NCBI GenBank assembly: GCA_050998615.1
Contig: JBPCQA010000057.1
Location: forward strand, 1-22,224
Length of the DNA stretch: 22,224 nt
Origin: JBPCQA01 sp050998615
Lineage (GTDB): Bacteria; Actinomycetota; Actinomycetes; Propionibacteriales; Nocardioidaceae
Direction: 5' to 3'
In this document: positions 7,720 through 15,297 of the stretch, one piece after another
How the letters are laid out: every line of letters begins with the position of its first letter
How positions within the stretch are numbered: position 1 is the stretch's first letter
The notes under the pieces: generated by a model
The model's input: the letters and a program-made list of their open reading frames with translations, nothing else
Told to the model about the DNA's origin: nothing
Database searches by the model: none
Translations under genes and position numbers: made by a program

Positions 7720-9791
7720 GCCGGCCCAACGGCTCGCTGGCCCTCCGCCGACGGGCTGTCGACTGCCGGGTCCTCGGCCGGCTTGACGACAAAGAGGGTC
7801 GCGCCCAGGTCAACCTGAGCGCCGACCACCACGTCGACTTCGACCACGGTTCCCGCGAACGGCGCCTTCAACGCAAGCTCCATCTTCATCGCCTCCATCA
7901 CTCCGAGCGTGTCACCGGCGTGCGCGGGGTCGCCACTCGAGACGTTCACCGCCAACACGGTGCCCGGCATTGGCGCGGTGACCGAGCCGTCACCCATCCC
8001 GGCACGCCCGACCGGGCTGAACGCATCAGGTCGCGTGAACACATAGGTCTGGCCCCGGTACGCAACCAGGACTTCCCGCGGCGTCACCAGCACGTGACCG
8101 TCTTGCACTTCGTCGTCCAGCTCCAACCGAACCCGATCACCGACCTGGTCAAGCGCCCGGACCGTAACAGATCGGTGCGGGCCGGTGATCAGCCCGCTTG
8201 CCACATCCACGGTCAGCACCCTGGTATCGGCACCGGCGCCGGTGAGCTCGATGGGTACGGCGGCCGGCGAGGCGCCGGCGCGCCACCCGTCGGCGGTCCC
8301 GAAGGGATGCGATCGACCCTCCGCGTGGGAGTTGGCTGCGTGGGGGTTAGCTGCCCGGGTAGTGGCAAGGGACCAGGCCGCCAGGCACCACGCCGGCACC
8401 GGCGTCTCCAACCCGAACTCGTCAGGGTGGGTGTCGAGCCACGCGGTGTCGACGGCGCTCTCGCGATAGGCAACGGAGTCGGCCAGTGTGCGCAGGAATC
8501 CCAGATTCGTCGTGAGCCCCAAGATTGCGGTGTCGTCGAGTGCGGCGACCAACGACCGGCGAGCTGCCTCGCGGGTCGCGCCCGACACGATGATCTTCCC
8601 GAGCATCGGGTCATAGAACGTATCGACGCGTTGACCGGAGCCAAGCGCCTGGTCGACGCGGGCGCGGTTCGGCCAATGCACGATGTCGGCCACGCCGGCC
8701 TGCGGCAGGAAGCCGTGATAGGGGTCCTCGGCGTATACACGCGCCTCGATCGCGTGACCATGAATCGCCAGGTCAGCCTGCGCGAACGGCAACGGCTCAC
8801 CTTGGGCAACCGCGAACTGCAGCTGTACGAGATCGAGCCCGGTGACCTCCTCGGTCACCGGGTGTTCGACTTGGAGTCTGGTGTTCATTTCCAGGAAGAA
8901 CGCCTCGTCTCCGGCGACCAAGAACTCGACGGTTCCGGCGTTGACGTAACCGGCTTCGCGTGCCAAGGAGACCGCGGCGCTGGTGACGATCTGGCGCACC
9001 TGCTCGCTGATCGTGACAGCCGGCGCCTCCTCCAGCACCTTTTGATGGCGGCGCTGCACCGAACAGTCACGCTCGAAGAGGTGCACGACGTTGCCGCGCT
9101 CGTCGGCGAGCACCTGCACCTCGATGTGGCGTCCGTGCTCGACGTACCGTTCGAACAGCATGGTGTCGTCGCCAAACGCGGCGGCCGCCTCACGCCGCGC
9201 TGCGGCCACCGCAGCAGGCAGGTCGGCAGCAGAACGCACGATCCGCATGCCCTTGCCCCCACCGCCGGCGGCCGCCTTCACCAGCAACGGGAAACCGACC
9301 TGCCGGCCGATCGCCGCGAAATCATACCCCGCCCCCGGTCCCGCCGCGTCGGATCCCGCCATGTCGAATCCCAGGGAAACGTCCGCCGCCGGGACCACCG
9401 GCACCCCTGCCGCGACGGCGATGTCCCGGGCCCGGTCCTTGCGGCTCAGCGCCTCCATCACGTCGGCTGGTGGGCCGATGAAGACGAGACCCGCAGCCGC
9501 GACCGCCCGGGCGAACGCCGGCCGCTCGGACAAGAATCCGTAACCAGGATGAATCGCGTCGGCTCCGGCGTGCTGGGCAGCGGCCAGGATCGCCGGAATC
9601 GACAGGTAGGAATCCACGGCCGGTGGCGGACCGATCCGGACCGCGGCGTCGGCCTCGCGGACGTGCGGCGCGTCACGGTCGGCATCGCTGTAGACGGCCA
9701 CGCTCTGCAACCCGGCGGCGGCCGCACCGCGAATTAGCCGCACCGCGATCTCGCCGCGGTTCGCCACGAGCACGGTCCCGAAACGCGTCAT
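7716..9791 (-). CDS. Methylcrotonyl-CoA carboxylase alpha subunit (biotin carboxylase + BCCP)
   Basis: The 691-residue protein has a biotin carboxylase half opening with TVLVANRGEIAVRLIRGA. It continues with the ATP-grasp glycine loop KAAAGGGGKGMRIV, the RDCSVQRRHQKVLEEAPA motif and the FLEMNTRLQVEHPVTEEVTG signature. A linker region follows, then a C-terminal biotinyl domain with EAMKMEL; K636 (codon at 7884-7886) is the biotinylation site. The enzyme carboxylates biotin with ATP and bicarbonate. An extra loop of about 15 residues rich in Gly/Ala/Asp precedes the ATP-grasp strand, and the linker contains a short repetitive NPHAANSHAE stretch; neither touches known active-site residues. Operon partners (HMG-CoA lyase downstream, MCC-type carboxyltransferase upstream, 27-base gap) support methylcrotonyl-CoA over propionyl-CoA as substrate. 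Confidence 0.93.
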   Translation of the reverse strand: MTRFGTVLVANRGEIAVRLIRGAAAAGLQSVAVYSDADRDAPHVREADAAVRIGPPPAVDSYLSIPAILAAAQHAGADAIHPGYGFLSERPAFARAVAAAGLVFIGPPADVMEALSRKDRARDIAVAAGVPVVPAADVSLGFDMAGSDAAGPGAGYDFAAIGRQVGFPLLVKAAAGGGGKGMRIVRSAADLPAAVAAARREAAAAFGDDTMLFERYVEHGRHIEVQVLADERGNVVHLFERDCSVQRRHQKVLEEAPAVTISEQVRQIVTSAAVSLAREAGYVNAGTVEFLVAGDEAFFLEMNTRLQVEHPVTEEVTGLDLVQLQFAVAQGEPLPFAQADLAIHGHAIEARVYAEDPYHGFLPQAGVADIVHWPNRARVDQALGSGQRVDTFYDPMLGKIIVSGATREAARRSLVAALDDTAILGLTTNLGFLRTLADSVAYRESAVDTAWLDTHPDEFGLETPVPAWCLAAWSLATTRAANPHAANSHAEGRSHPFGTADGWRAGASPAAVPIELTGAGADTRVLTVDVASGLITGPHRSVTVRALDQVGDRVRLELDDEVQDGHVLVTPREVLVAYRGQTYVFTRPDAFSPVGRAGMGDGSVTAPMPGTVLAVNVSSGDPAHAGDTLGVMEAMKMELALKAPFAGTVVEVDVVVGAQVDLGATLFVVKPAEDPAVDSPSAEGQRAVGPA

Positions 9792-9818
9792 CGAGCATCT
9801 TCCCCAGTCACCGGCGGC

Positions 9819-11414
9819 TCACATCCGGAAGATGCCATAGCGGGGCTGCGGGATGGGGGCATGCGCTGCCGCCGCCAGGCCCATGCCGAGGACCCGCCTC
9901 GTGTCGACGGGGTCGATGATGCCGTCGTCCCACAGCCTCGCGGTGGAGTAGTAGGGCGACCCCTGGGTTTCGTACTGGTCGCGGATCGGCCGCTTGAACG
10001 CTTCCTCCTCGGCCGGCGTCCAGGCGCCGCCGCGAGCTTCGATGCCGTCGCGGCGGACCGTGGCCAGCACGGACGCTGCCTGCTCACCGCCCATCACCGA
10101 GATCCGGGCGTTCGGCCAAATCCACAGGAACCGCGGGTCATACGCGCGACCGCACATTCCGTAGTTGCCGGCACCGAAGGAGCCGCCGATCACCACGGTG
10201 AACTTCGGCACCACCGAGCAGGCGACCGCCGTCACCAGCTTGGCGCCATCCTTGGCGATACCACCAGCCTCGTACTGGCGACCGACCATGAAGCCGGTGA
10301 TGTTTTGCAAGAAGACGAGCGGGATGCCGCGTTGGTTGCACAGCTCGATGAAATGGGCCCCCTTCAGGCTGGACTCGCTGAAGAGAATCCCGTTGTTGCC
10401 GATGATCCCCACCGCGTAGCCCCAGATCCGGGCAAAGCCGCACACCAGCGTCTCGCCGTACAGGGCCTTGAACTCGTGCAGCCGTGAACCGTCGACCACG
10501 CGACGGATGACCTCGCGGACGTCGTACGGCGTCCGGGTGTCGGTCGGCACCACGTCGTAGAGCGTGGCCGGATCCGCCGACGGCTCCTCGGGCTCGCGCT
10601 GCACCAAGGACGGCCGCCGGGGACGCTCCAGCGTCCCGACGATCGAGCGCACGACCGCGAGCGCCTCGGCATCGTCAGCCGCGAGGTGGTCGACGACACC
10701 CGATGTACGCGCATGTACGTCGCCCCCACCGAGCGCCTCGGCAGTGACGACCTCACCGGTCGCCGCTTTCACGAGAGGTGGGCCACCGAGGAAGATCGTG
10801 CCTTCGTTGCGCACGATCACACTCTCGTCGGACATCGCGGGCACGTAGGCGCCCCCGGCGGTGCACGACCCCATCACTGCGGCAATCTGGGGGATCCCGC
10901 TCGCCGACATCGTCGCCTGGTTGTAGAAAATGCGTCCGAAGTGGTCGCGGTCGGGGAAAACGTCGTCCTGCATGGGCAAAAATGCGCCACCGGAGTCAAC
11001 AAGGTAGACGCATGGAAGCCGGTTGGCACCGGCAACCTCTTGGGCGCGCAGATGCTTCTTGACGGTGATCGGGTAGTACGTGCCGCCCTTGACCGTGGCG
11101 TCGTTGGCCACCACGACACATTCGCGCCCACTGATCCGGCCGATGCCTGTCACTATGCCGGCACTCGGCACCGCGTCGTCGTACATGCCGGTGGCGGCGA
11201 GCGGGCTCAACTCCAAGAACGGCGAGCCCGGATCGATCAGCCTGTCGACGCGGTCTCGCACCAACATCTTGCCGCGATCGGTGTGCTTGGCGCGCGCCGT
11301 CGATGACCCGCCCTGCCGGACATCGGCTAGGCGCTGCCTGAGCTCGGCGACCAACGCGGCCATGGTCGGCCCCGCGAGATCGTCTGCCGAGTTGGACGCG
11401 ACCTGCTGCGCCAT
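9819..11414 (-). CDS. Methylcrotonyl-CoA carboxylase beta subunit (carboxyltransferase)
   Basis: The product is an acyl-CoA carboxyltransferase of 531 residues if started at the ATG at 11412-11414, which has the ribosome binding site GGGAGG four bases upstream; an ATG at 11429 would add five residues but lacks one. Recognisable segments are the N-terminal crotonase-fold half with DRVDRLIDPGSPFLELSPLA, the loop GSCTAGGAYVPAMSDESVIV, and in the C-terminal half FGAGNYGMCGRAYDPRF with WIWPNARISVMGGEQAASV. This last pair is characteristic of 3-methylcrotonyl-CoA (or geranyl-CoA) carboxylases rather than propionyl-CoA carboxylases. It moves the carboxyl group from biotin to 3-methylcrotonyl-CoA, giving 3-methylglutaconyl-CoA. 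It is the first gene of the three-gene minus-strand unit. No regulator or isovaleryl-CoA dehydrogenase gene lies beside it. Confidence 0.94.
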   Translation of the reverse strand: MAQQVASNSADDLAGPTMAALVAELRQRLADVRQGGSSTARAKHTDRGKMLVRDRVDRLIDPGSPFLELSPLAATGMYDDAVPSAGIVTGIGRISGRECVVVANDATVKGGTYYPITVKKHLRAQEVAGANRLPCVYLVDSGGAFLPMQDDVFPDRDHFGRIFYNQATMSASGIPQIAAVMGSCTAGGAYVPAMSDESVIVRNEGTIFLGGPPLVKAATGEVVTAEALGGGDVHARTSGVVDHLAADDAEALAVVRSIVGTLERPRRPSLVQREPEEPSADPATLYDVVPTDTRTPYDVREVIRRVVDGSRLHEFKALYGETLVCGFARIWGYAVGIIGNNGILFSESSLKGAHFIELCNQRGIPLVFLQNITGFMVGRQYEAGGIAKDGAKLVTAVACSVVPKFTVVIGGSFGAGNYGMCGRAYDPRFLWIWPNARISVMGGEQAASVLATVRRDGIEARGGAWTPAEEEAFKRPIRDQYETQGSPYYSTARLWDDGIIDPVDTRRVLGMGLAAAAHAPIPQPRYGIFRM

Positions 11415-11478
11415 CCCACCTCCCGACATCTCGACGCGGCCGTCAGCTGCGGAGCCATCATCGCATGCGCCGGTCGTG

Positions 11479-11563
11479 TTTCGAGACGCTCGCTGGCTCA
11501 GTCCTCAACCACCGTGGGACGAGCCGCGGTCCCGATGGTTGCGGGAGACGAGCCGCGGTCCCG
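11479..11563. repeat. Intergenic palindromic element with 17-bp direct repeat
   Basis: This lies between the divergent carboxyltransferase and sigma-factor genes. TTTCGAGACGCTCGCTGG opens the element at 11479, followed by a stem-loop in which CAACCA (11506-11511) pairs with TGGTTG (11536-11541) and GGGAC (11516-11520) with GTCCC (11529-11533). The 17-base word GACGAGCCGCGGTCCCG occurs at 11518-11534 and exactly again at 11547-11563, a period of 29. A further word CGGCCGTCTCGGAAC follows near 11586. Related words occur near 3.3 kb and, inverted, at 20.5 kb. Confidence 0.75.
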
Positions 11564-11662
11564 GTGGACCAGGAGGCCGCCTCACGGCCGTCTCGGAACC
11601 ACACCTGCCCGGCCACGGCTGGAGGTACAACGGTTCTTTGGAATCCTTAAGGCTTCAACCTC

Positions 11663-11691
11663 TTGCCGGGGCCGGCATCGCGTGCTTAAAG
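11663..11691 (+). promoter_or_regulatory. Weak candidate vegetative promoter upstream of the sigma-factor gene
   Basis: TTGCCG (11663-11668) and TTAAAG (11686-11691) are separated by exactly 17 bases and lie about 50 bases upstream of the sigma-factor start. Matches to the consensus hexamers are only partial. I find no SigB/F-type GTTT-N14/16-GGGTA site here that would suggest autoregulation. Confidence 0.2.
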
Positions 11692-11743
11692 TGAAGTCAG
11701 TGGTTGAGCCAACTGCCACGCACGTCTCCCCGAAGGACTTGTG

Positions 11744-12622
11744 ATGGCTCCCACTACATTGCACCGTCGACTGTCTGGCCTGAGTCATTCCGCAGAGCCT
11801 GACGCGGGCCCTAGCGACAATCGCGCGGACCGCACCCGGGACTTGCTTGCCCACAGCGATGGCGCGAGCGCGCAAGAGCGGCGAGAAATTCAAGAGCAGG
11901 TCATCTTGGCCAATATCGAGGTGGCAGAAACGATCGTGCTGCGCTACCGCAATCGAGGGGTGGAAAGCGACGAGTTGGCGCAGATTGCCTACGTCGGCCT
12001 GGTGAAGGCGGCGCAGGGTTTCGACCCCAGCAAGAGCGACAACTTCTTGAGCTACGCGGTTCCCACCATCCGCGGCGAAGTGAAACGGTTCTTTCGCGAC
12101 CACGCGTGGATGGTCCGGCCACCGCGACGCATCCAAGAGCTCCAGGCGAGCCTGTCGGCCACCGCGGCAATGCTCACCCAAGAGACCGGCCACGTGCCGT
12201 CTGCCCGCGAGCTCGCTGACGAGTTGTGTCTGAGCATCGACGAAGTCAAGGAGGCGCTGGCCACCGACGGATGCTTCCGGCCTAGCTCGTTGGATGCCGC
12301 CGCCGGCGACGACGAGGCTCCCGCGCTGGCCGGGACACTCGGCCAGGACGACGCCGGCTACGACCGGGCCGAGGCCGTGGTCGCGCTGCGACCGCTGTGT
12401 CGCAACCTGTCGGCACGCGACCGGCGCATCGTCTATCTACGCTTCTTCGAGGAGTGGACGCAAGCCCAGATAGCCCAGGAGCTCGGAGTAACCCAGATGC
12501 AGGTTTCGCGCCTGATCGCGCGCATCCTGACCACTCTTCGTGCCCAAGTGGGCGCGACAGAAGCTCCGCGTGAGCGCCACTCACACGATCAGCATGAGCC
12601 GTCGGCTCAGCTTGCCAGCTAG
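11744..12622 (+). CDS. RNA polymerase sigma factor, SigB/SigF/SigG family
   Basis: The ATG at 11744 is preferred over the adjacent GTG at 11741 because AAGGA at 11733-11737 is then six bases away. The 292-residue protein is a group 3 sigma-70 factor. Region 2 spans about residues 52-121, with the core-binding and -10 recognition stretch DELAQIAYVGLVKAAQGFDP and FLSYAVPTIRGEVKRFFRDH. Region 3 spans about 128-180 (WMVRPPRRIQEL, then ETGHVPSARELADELCLS). Region 4 spans about 217-267, with a helix-turn-helix EWTQAQIAQELGVTQMQVSR. This class directs stress, stationary-phase or developmental genes in actinomycetes and is usually controlled by an anti-sigma factor; none is adjacent here. The His-rich C-terminal tail (RERHSHDQHE) is unusual but outside the domains. 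It precedes the ThDP-enzyme gene by 93 bases on the same strand. Confidence 0.93.
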   Translation: MAPTTLHRRLSGLSHSAEPDAGPSDNRADRTRDLLAHSDGASAQERREIQEQVILANIEVAETIVLRYRNRGVESDELAQIAYVGLVKAAQGFDPSKSDNFLSYAVPTIRGEVKRFFRDHAWMVRPPRRIQELQASLSATAAMLTQETGHVPSARELADELCLSIDEVKEALATDGCFRPSSLDAAAGDDEAPALAGTLGQDDAGYDRAEAVVALRPLCRNLSARDRRIVYLRFFEEWTQAQIAQELGVTQMQVSRLIARILTTLRAQVGATEAPRERHSHDQHEPSAQLAS

Positions 12623-12641
12623 AGCGGCGCGGCTCTAAATG

Positions 12642-12656
12642 CAGCTCGACGAGCTG
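12642..12656. promoter_or_regulatory. Perfect 15-base dyad upstream of the ThDP-enzyme gene
   Basis: CAGCTCG-A-CGAGCTG is a perfect inverted repeat with seven-base arms, 60 bases before the ATG at 12716 and 20 bases after the sigma-factor stop. Such compact dyads are typical operator shapes. A second dyad, TAGAGC-GGCGCG-GCTCTA (12620-12637), overlaps the sigma-factor stop codon and could be a weak terminator hairpin. No regulator is encoded next to the site, and no function has been shown. Confidence 0.35.
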
Positions 12657-12715
12657 TCCACCTGATGCCGCCACCCGATGTGATGGCCCAACCCCGCCCC
12701 GAAGGAGCAAACCTG

Positions 12716-14509
12716 ATGGCTTCCCAGACTGTTGCTGACTACCTACTCGAGCGCCTTCGTGAGTGGGATGTGGAGAAGGTGTTCGCGTTCCCCGGCGACG
12801 GCATCAACGGCATCCTCGCCGCCTGGACACGCACCGACAACACGCCGAAGTTCATTCAAGCCAGGCACGAAGAGATGAGCGCGTTCGAAGCCGTGGGTTA
12901 CGCCAAGTTCACCGGCAAACTCGGCGTGTGCATGGCAACTTCGGGACCCGGCGCCATTCACTTGCTCAACGGTTTGTACGACGCGAAGCTCGACCACGTC
13001 CCGGTCGTCGCGATCGTGGGCCAGACGAACCGCAGCGCCATGGGTGGCTCCTACCAGCAAGAAGTCGACCTGATGAGTCTCTTCAAAGACGTCGCCAGCG
13101 ACTACGTGCAGATGGTGACCGTTCCAGAGCAGCTGCCCAACGTAGTGGACCGCGCGATTCGCATCGCCGTCGCCGAACGGGCACCGACCGCGATCATCAT
13201 CCCGTCTGATGTCCAAGAGCTCGAATACTCCGCTCCCACCCATGCGTTCAAGATGGTGCCGTCCAGCATGGGCATCGACTGGCCCACCACGTCACCAGAC
13301 GACGCGGCAGTGTTGCGGGCTGCCGACATCCTCAACGCGGGTGAGAAGATCGCGATTCTGGCCGGCTCGGGAGCTCGGGGCGCGAGAGCCGAGCTCGAGC
13401 AGGTCGCCGACCTTCTCGGCGCCGGCGTCGCGAAGGCGCTGCTCGGCAAGGACGTGCTGTCCGACGAGCTGCCCTACGTCACCGGTTCGATCGGGTTGCT
13501 TGGCACTCGCCCGAGCTATGAGTTGATGATGGGCTGTGACACCCTGCTCACCGTCGGCTCCAGCTTTCCCTACACCCAGTTCATGCCCGCCTTCGACCAG
13601 GCCCGCGCGGTGCAGATCGACATCGACGCGAAGTTCATCGGCATGCGCTACCCCTACGAAGTCAACCTGGTGGGTGACGCCAAACGCACCCTGCAGGCAT
13701 TGATCCCCCGGTTGACCCACAAGAGCGACAGATCGTGGCGGGAGACCATCGAGGCCCACGTGTCACGTTGGTGGGAGACCATGGACCACGAGGCAACGGT
13801 CGAAGCCGATCCGGTCAACCCGATGCTGCTGTTCCAGGAACTCTCCCCCCGGCTGCCCAATGACGCGATAGTGACCGCCGACTCCGGCTCCGCGGCCAAC
13901 TGGTACGCCCGGCAGCTAAAGTTCCGCGGCGACATGCGGGGCTCGCTGTCCGGCAACCTGGCCACGATGGGCCCCGGAGTGCCTTACGGAATCGGTGCGA
14001 AATTCGGCAACCCCGGCCGTCCGGTAATCGTGTTTGCCGGGGATGGCGCGATGCAGATGAACGGAATGGCCGAGCTGATCACGATCAAGCACTATTGGCG
14101 GGAGTGGTCAGACCCGCGGCTGATCGTCGCCGTACTGCACAACAACGACCTCAACCAGGTGACCTGGGAGATGCGCGCGATGGAGGGCGCACCGAAGTTC
14201 GCCGAGTCTCAGGAGTTGCCCGATGTCGACTTCGCGGCGTTCGCGGGCAGCCTCGGGCTCGAGGGCATCACGGTCCGCAAACCGGCGGACCTGGCCCCGG
14301 CCTGGGATCGGGCGTTGAGCAACGACCGGCCTACAGTCCTAGACGTGCATTGTGACCCGAACGTGCCACCGATCCCGCCGCACGCGACCTTCGAGCAGAT
14401 GAAGGATGCCGCCAAGTCCATGCTGGCCGGTGACGAGGACCGGTGGGGCGTGCTCAAGGAGGGCGTCAAGACAAAGGTTCAGGAGTTCATCCCACACCGT
14501 AACGGCTGA
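12716..14509 (+). CDS. Thiamine-diphosphate-dependent enzyme, PoxB/acetolactate synthase-like
   Basis: The ATG at 12716 follows a GAAGGAG ribosome binding site at 12701-12707; an in-frame ATG at 12665 is less likely. The 597-residue protein has all three domains of the pyruvate oxidase/acetolactate synthase family. The N-terminal pyrimidine domain has FAFPGDGINGILAAW, the cofactor-activating glutamate E52 in ARHEEMSAFEAVGYAKFTG, and CMATSGPGAIHLLNGLYDAK. The central domain has ILAGSGARGAR. The C-terminal pyrophosphate domain has the GDGAMQMNGMAEL...HNN metal motif. It resembles pyruvate dehydrogenase (quinone)-type or unclassified ThDP-requiring proteins. Likely chemistry is 2-oxo-acid decarboxylation; the substrate is not determined. 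It heads a tight plus-strand unit with a sugar-porter gene 20 bases downstream and an enolase-superfamily gene beyond. Confidence 0.88.
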   Translation: MASQTVADYLLERLREWDVEKVFAFPGDGINGILAAWTRTDNTPKFIQARHEEMSAFEAVGYAKFTGKLGVCMATSGPGAIHLLNGLYDAKLDHVPVVAIVGQTNRSAMGGSYQQEVDLMSLFKDVASDYVQMVTVPEQLPNVVDRAIRIAVAERAPTAIIIPSDVQELEYSAPTHAFKMVPSSMGIDWPTTSPDDAAVLRAADILNAGEKIAILAGSGARGARAELEQVADLLGAGVAKALLGKDVLSDELPYVTGSIGLLGTRPSYELMMGCDTLLTVGSSFPYTQFMPAFDQARAVQIDIDAKFIGMRYPYEVNLVGDAKRTLQALIPRLTHKSDRSWRETIEAHVSRWWETMDHEATVEADPVNPMLLFQELSPRLPNDAIVTADSGSAANWYARQLKFRGDMRGSLSGNLATMGPGVPYGIGAKFGNPGRPVIVFAGDGAMQMNGMAELITIKHYWREWSDPRLIVAVLHNNDLNQVTWEMRAMEGAPKFAESQELPDVDFAAFAGSLGLEGITVRKPADLAPAWDRALSNDRPTVLDVHCDPNVPPIPPHATFEQMKDAAKSMLAGDEDRWGVLKEGVKTKVQEFIPHRNG

Positions 14510-14529
14510 TCGAGCGGAGGGGGCTGGTG

Positions 14530-15297
14530 ATGGCAAGCTTCGTCTCGGAGCTGCGCAACAAGGGCAACTGGTTGCTGGTCCGCATCAGCATGATCGCCGC
14601 GATCGGGGGCCTGCTGTTCGGCTATGACACCGGGGTTATCTCCGGCGCCTTGCTGTACATCAAGGGCGACCTGCATGCCAACACGTTCGAGCAGCAGGCC
14701 ATCGTGTCCGCGTTGCTGCTGGGCGCTATGGCCGGAGCCGTGCTGTCGGGCTACCTGGCCGACGCGATAAGCCGCAAGTGGACCAAGGCGCTGTCCGGCA
14801 CGGTGTTCGTCGGAATCACCAGCGTCGTGTTCACAATCGTCGCCGTGTTGCTGCTTGACCGAGTTGGGCGTCGCAAGCTGCTGCTGATCGGCACGGTAGG
14901 GCTCACGATCGCGCTTGCCTTGTTGGGCGTCTACTTCATGTCGCCCACCCTGCAATCCGAAGCGCCGTACCTGGCCCTGGTCGCCTTGCTCGTCTTCATC
15001 GCCGCGTTCGCGATCGGGCTCGGCCCGGTGTTCTGGCTGCTGATCGCCGAGATCTTCCCGATCGGCGTGCGTAGCCCGGCGATGGCGGTGTCCACGGTAG
15101 CCAACTGGGGCGCGAACTTCCTCGTCGCTGCCACGTTCTTGTCGTTGAGTGGGGCAATCACCCGGCAGGGCACGTTCTTCTTGTACACGGGAATCGCGGT
15201 GATCGCAGTGCTGTTCTGCGCCTGGCGGGTGCCGGAAACCAAGGACCGGTCACTTGAAGACATTCAATCCGAGCTCACCGAAGGGTCTCCGGCGTGA
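14530..15297 (+). CDS. Sugar-porter MFS protein lacking TM3-TM7 (in-frame internal deletion)
   Basis: The start at ATG 14530 follows GGAGGGGG (14516-14523). The 255-residue product begins like a full sugar porter: TM1 with AIGGLLFGYDTGVISGALL, TM2 with SALLLGAMAGAVLSGYLADA, then the loop motif ISRKWTKALSG. At about residue 90 (nt 14797-14802) it passes directly into what is normally TM8, TVFVGITSVVFTIVAVLLLD, followed by the second-half loop motif RVGRRKLLLIG, TM9-TM12 with GLGPVFWLLIAEIFP, and the terminal PETKDRSLEDI. Family members have about 450-480 residues, so roughly 200 residues (TM3-TM7) are absent while the frame is kept. About seven helices remain, and transport is doubtful. Its stop overlaps the next gene's GTG by four bases. 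It may be a pseudogene or an assembly collapse; no other start or frame restores the missing part. Confidence 0.85.
   Translation: MASFVSELRNKGNWLLVRISMIAAIGGLLFGYDTGVISGALLYIKGDLHANTFEQQAIVSALLLGAMAGAVLSGYLADAISRKWTKALSGTVFVGITSVVFTIVAVLLLDRVGRRKLLLIGTVGLTIALALLGVYFMSPTLQSEAPYLALVALLVFIAAFAIGLGPVFWLLIAEIFPIGVRSPAMAVSTVANWGANFLVAATFLSLSGAITRQGTFFLYTGIAVIAVLFCAWRVPETKDRSLEDIQSELTEGSPA

Noticed and set aside
7920..9737. 605-residue plus-strand open frame
   Set aside because: Exact antisense shadow of the biotin carboxylase gene, His/Arg/Gly-rich with no domain; long antisense frames are expected at this GC content.
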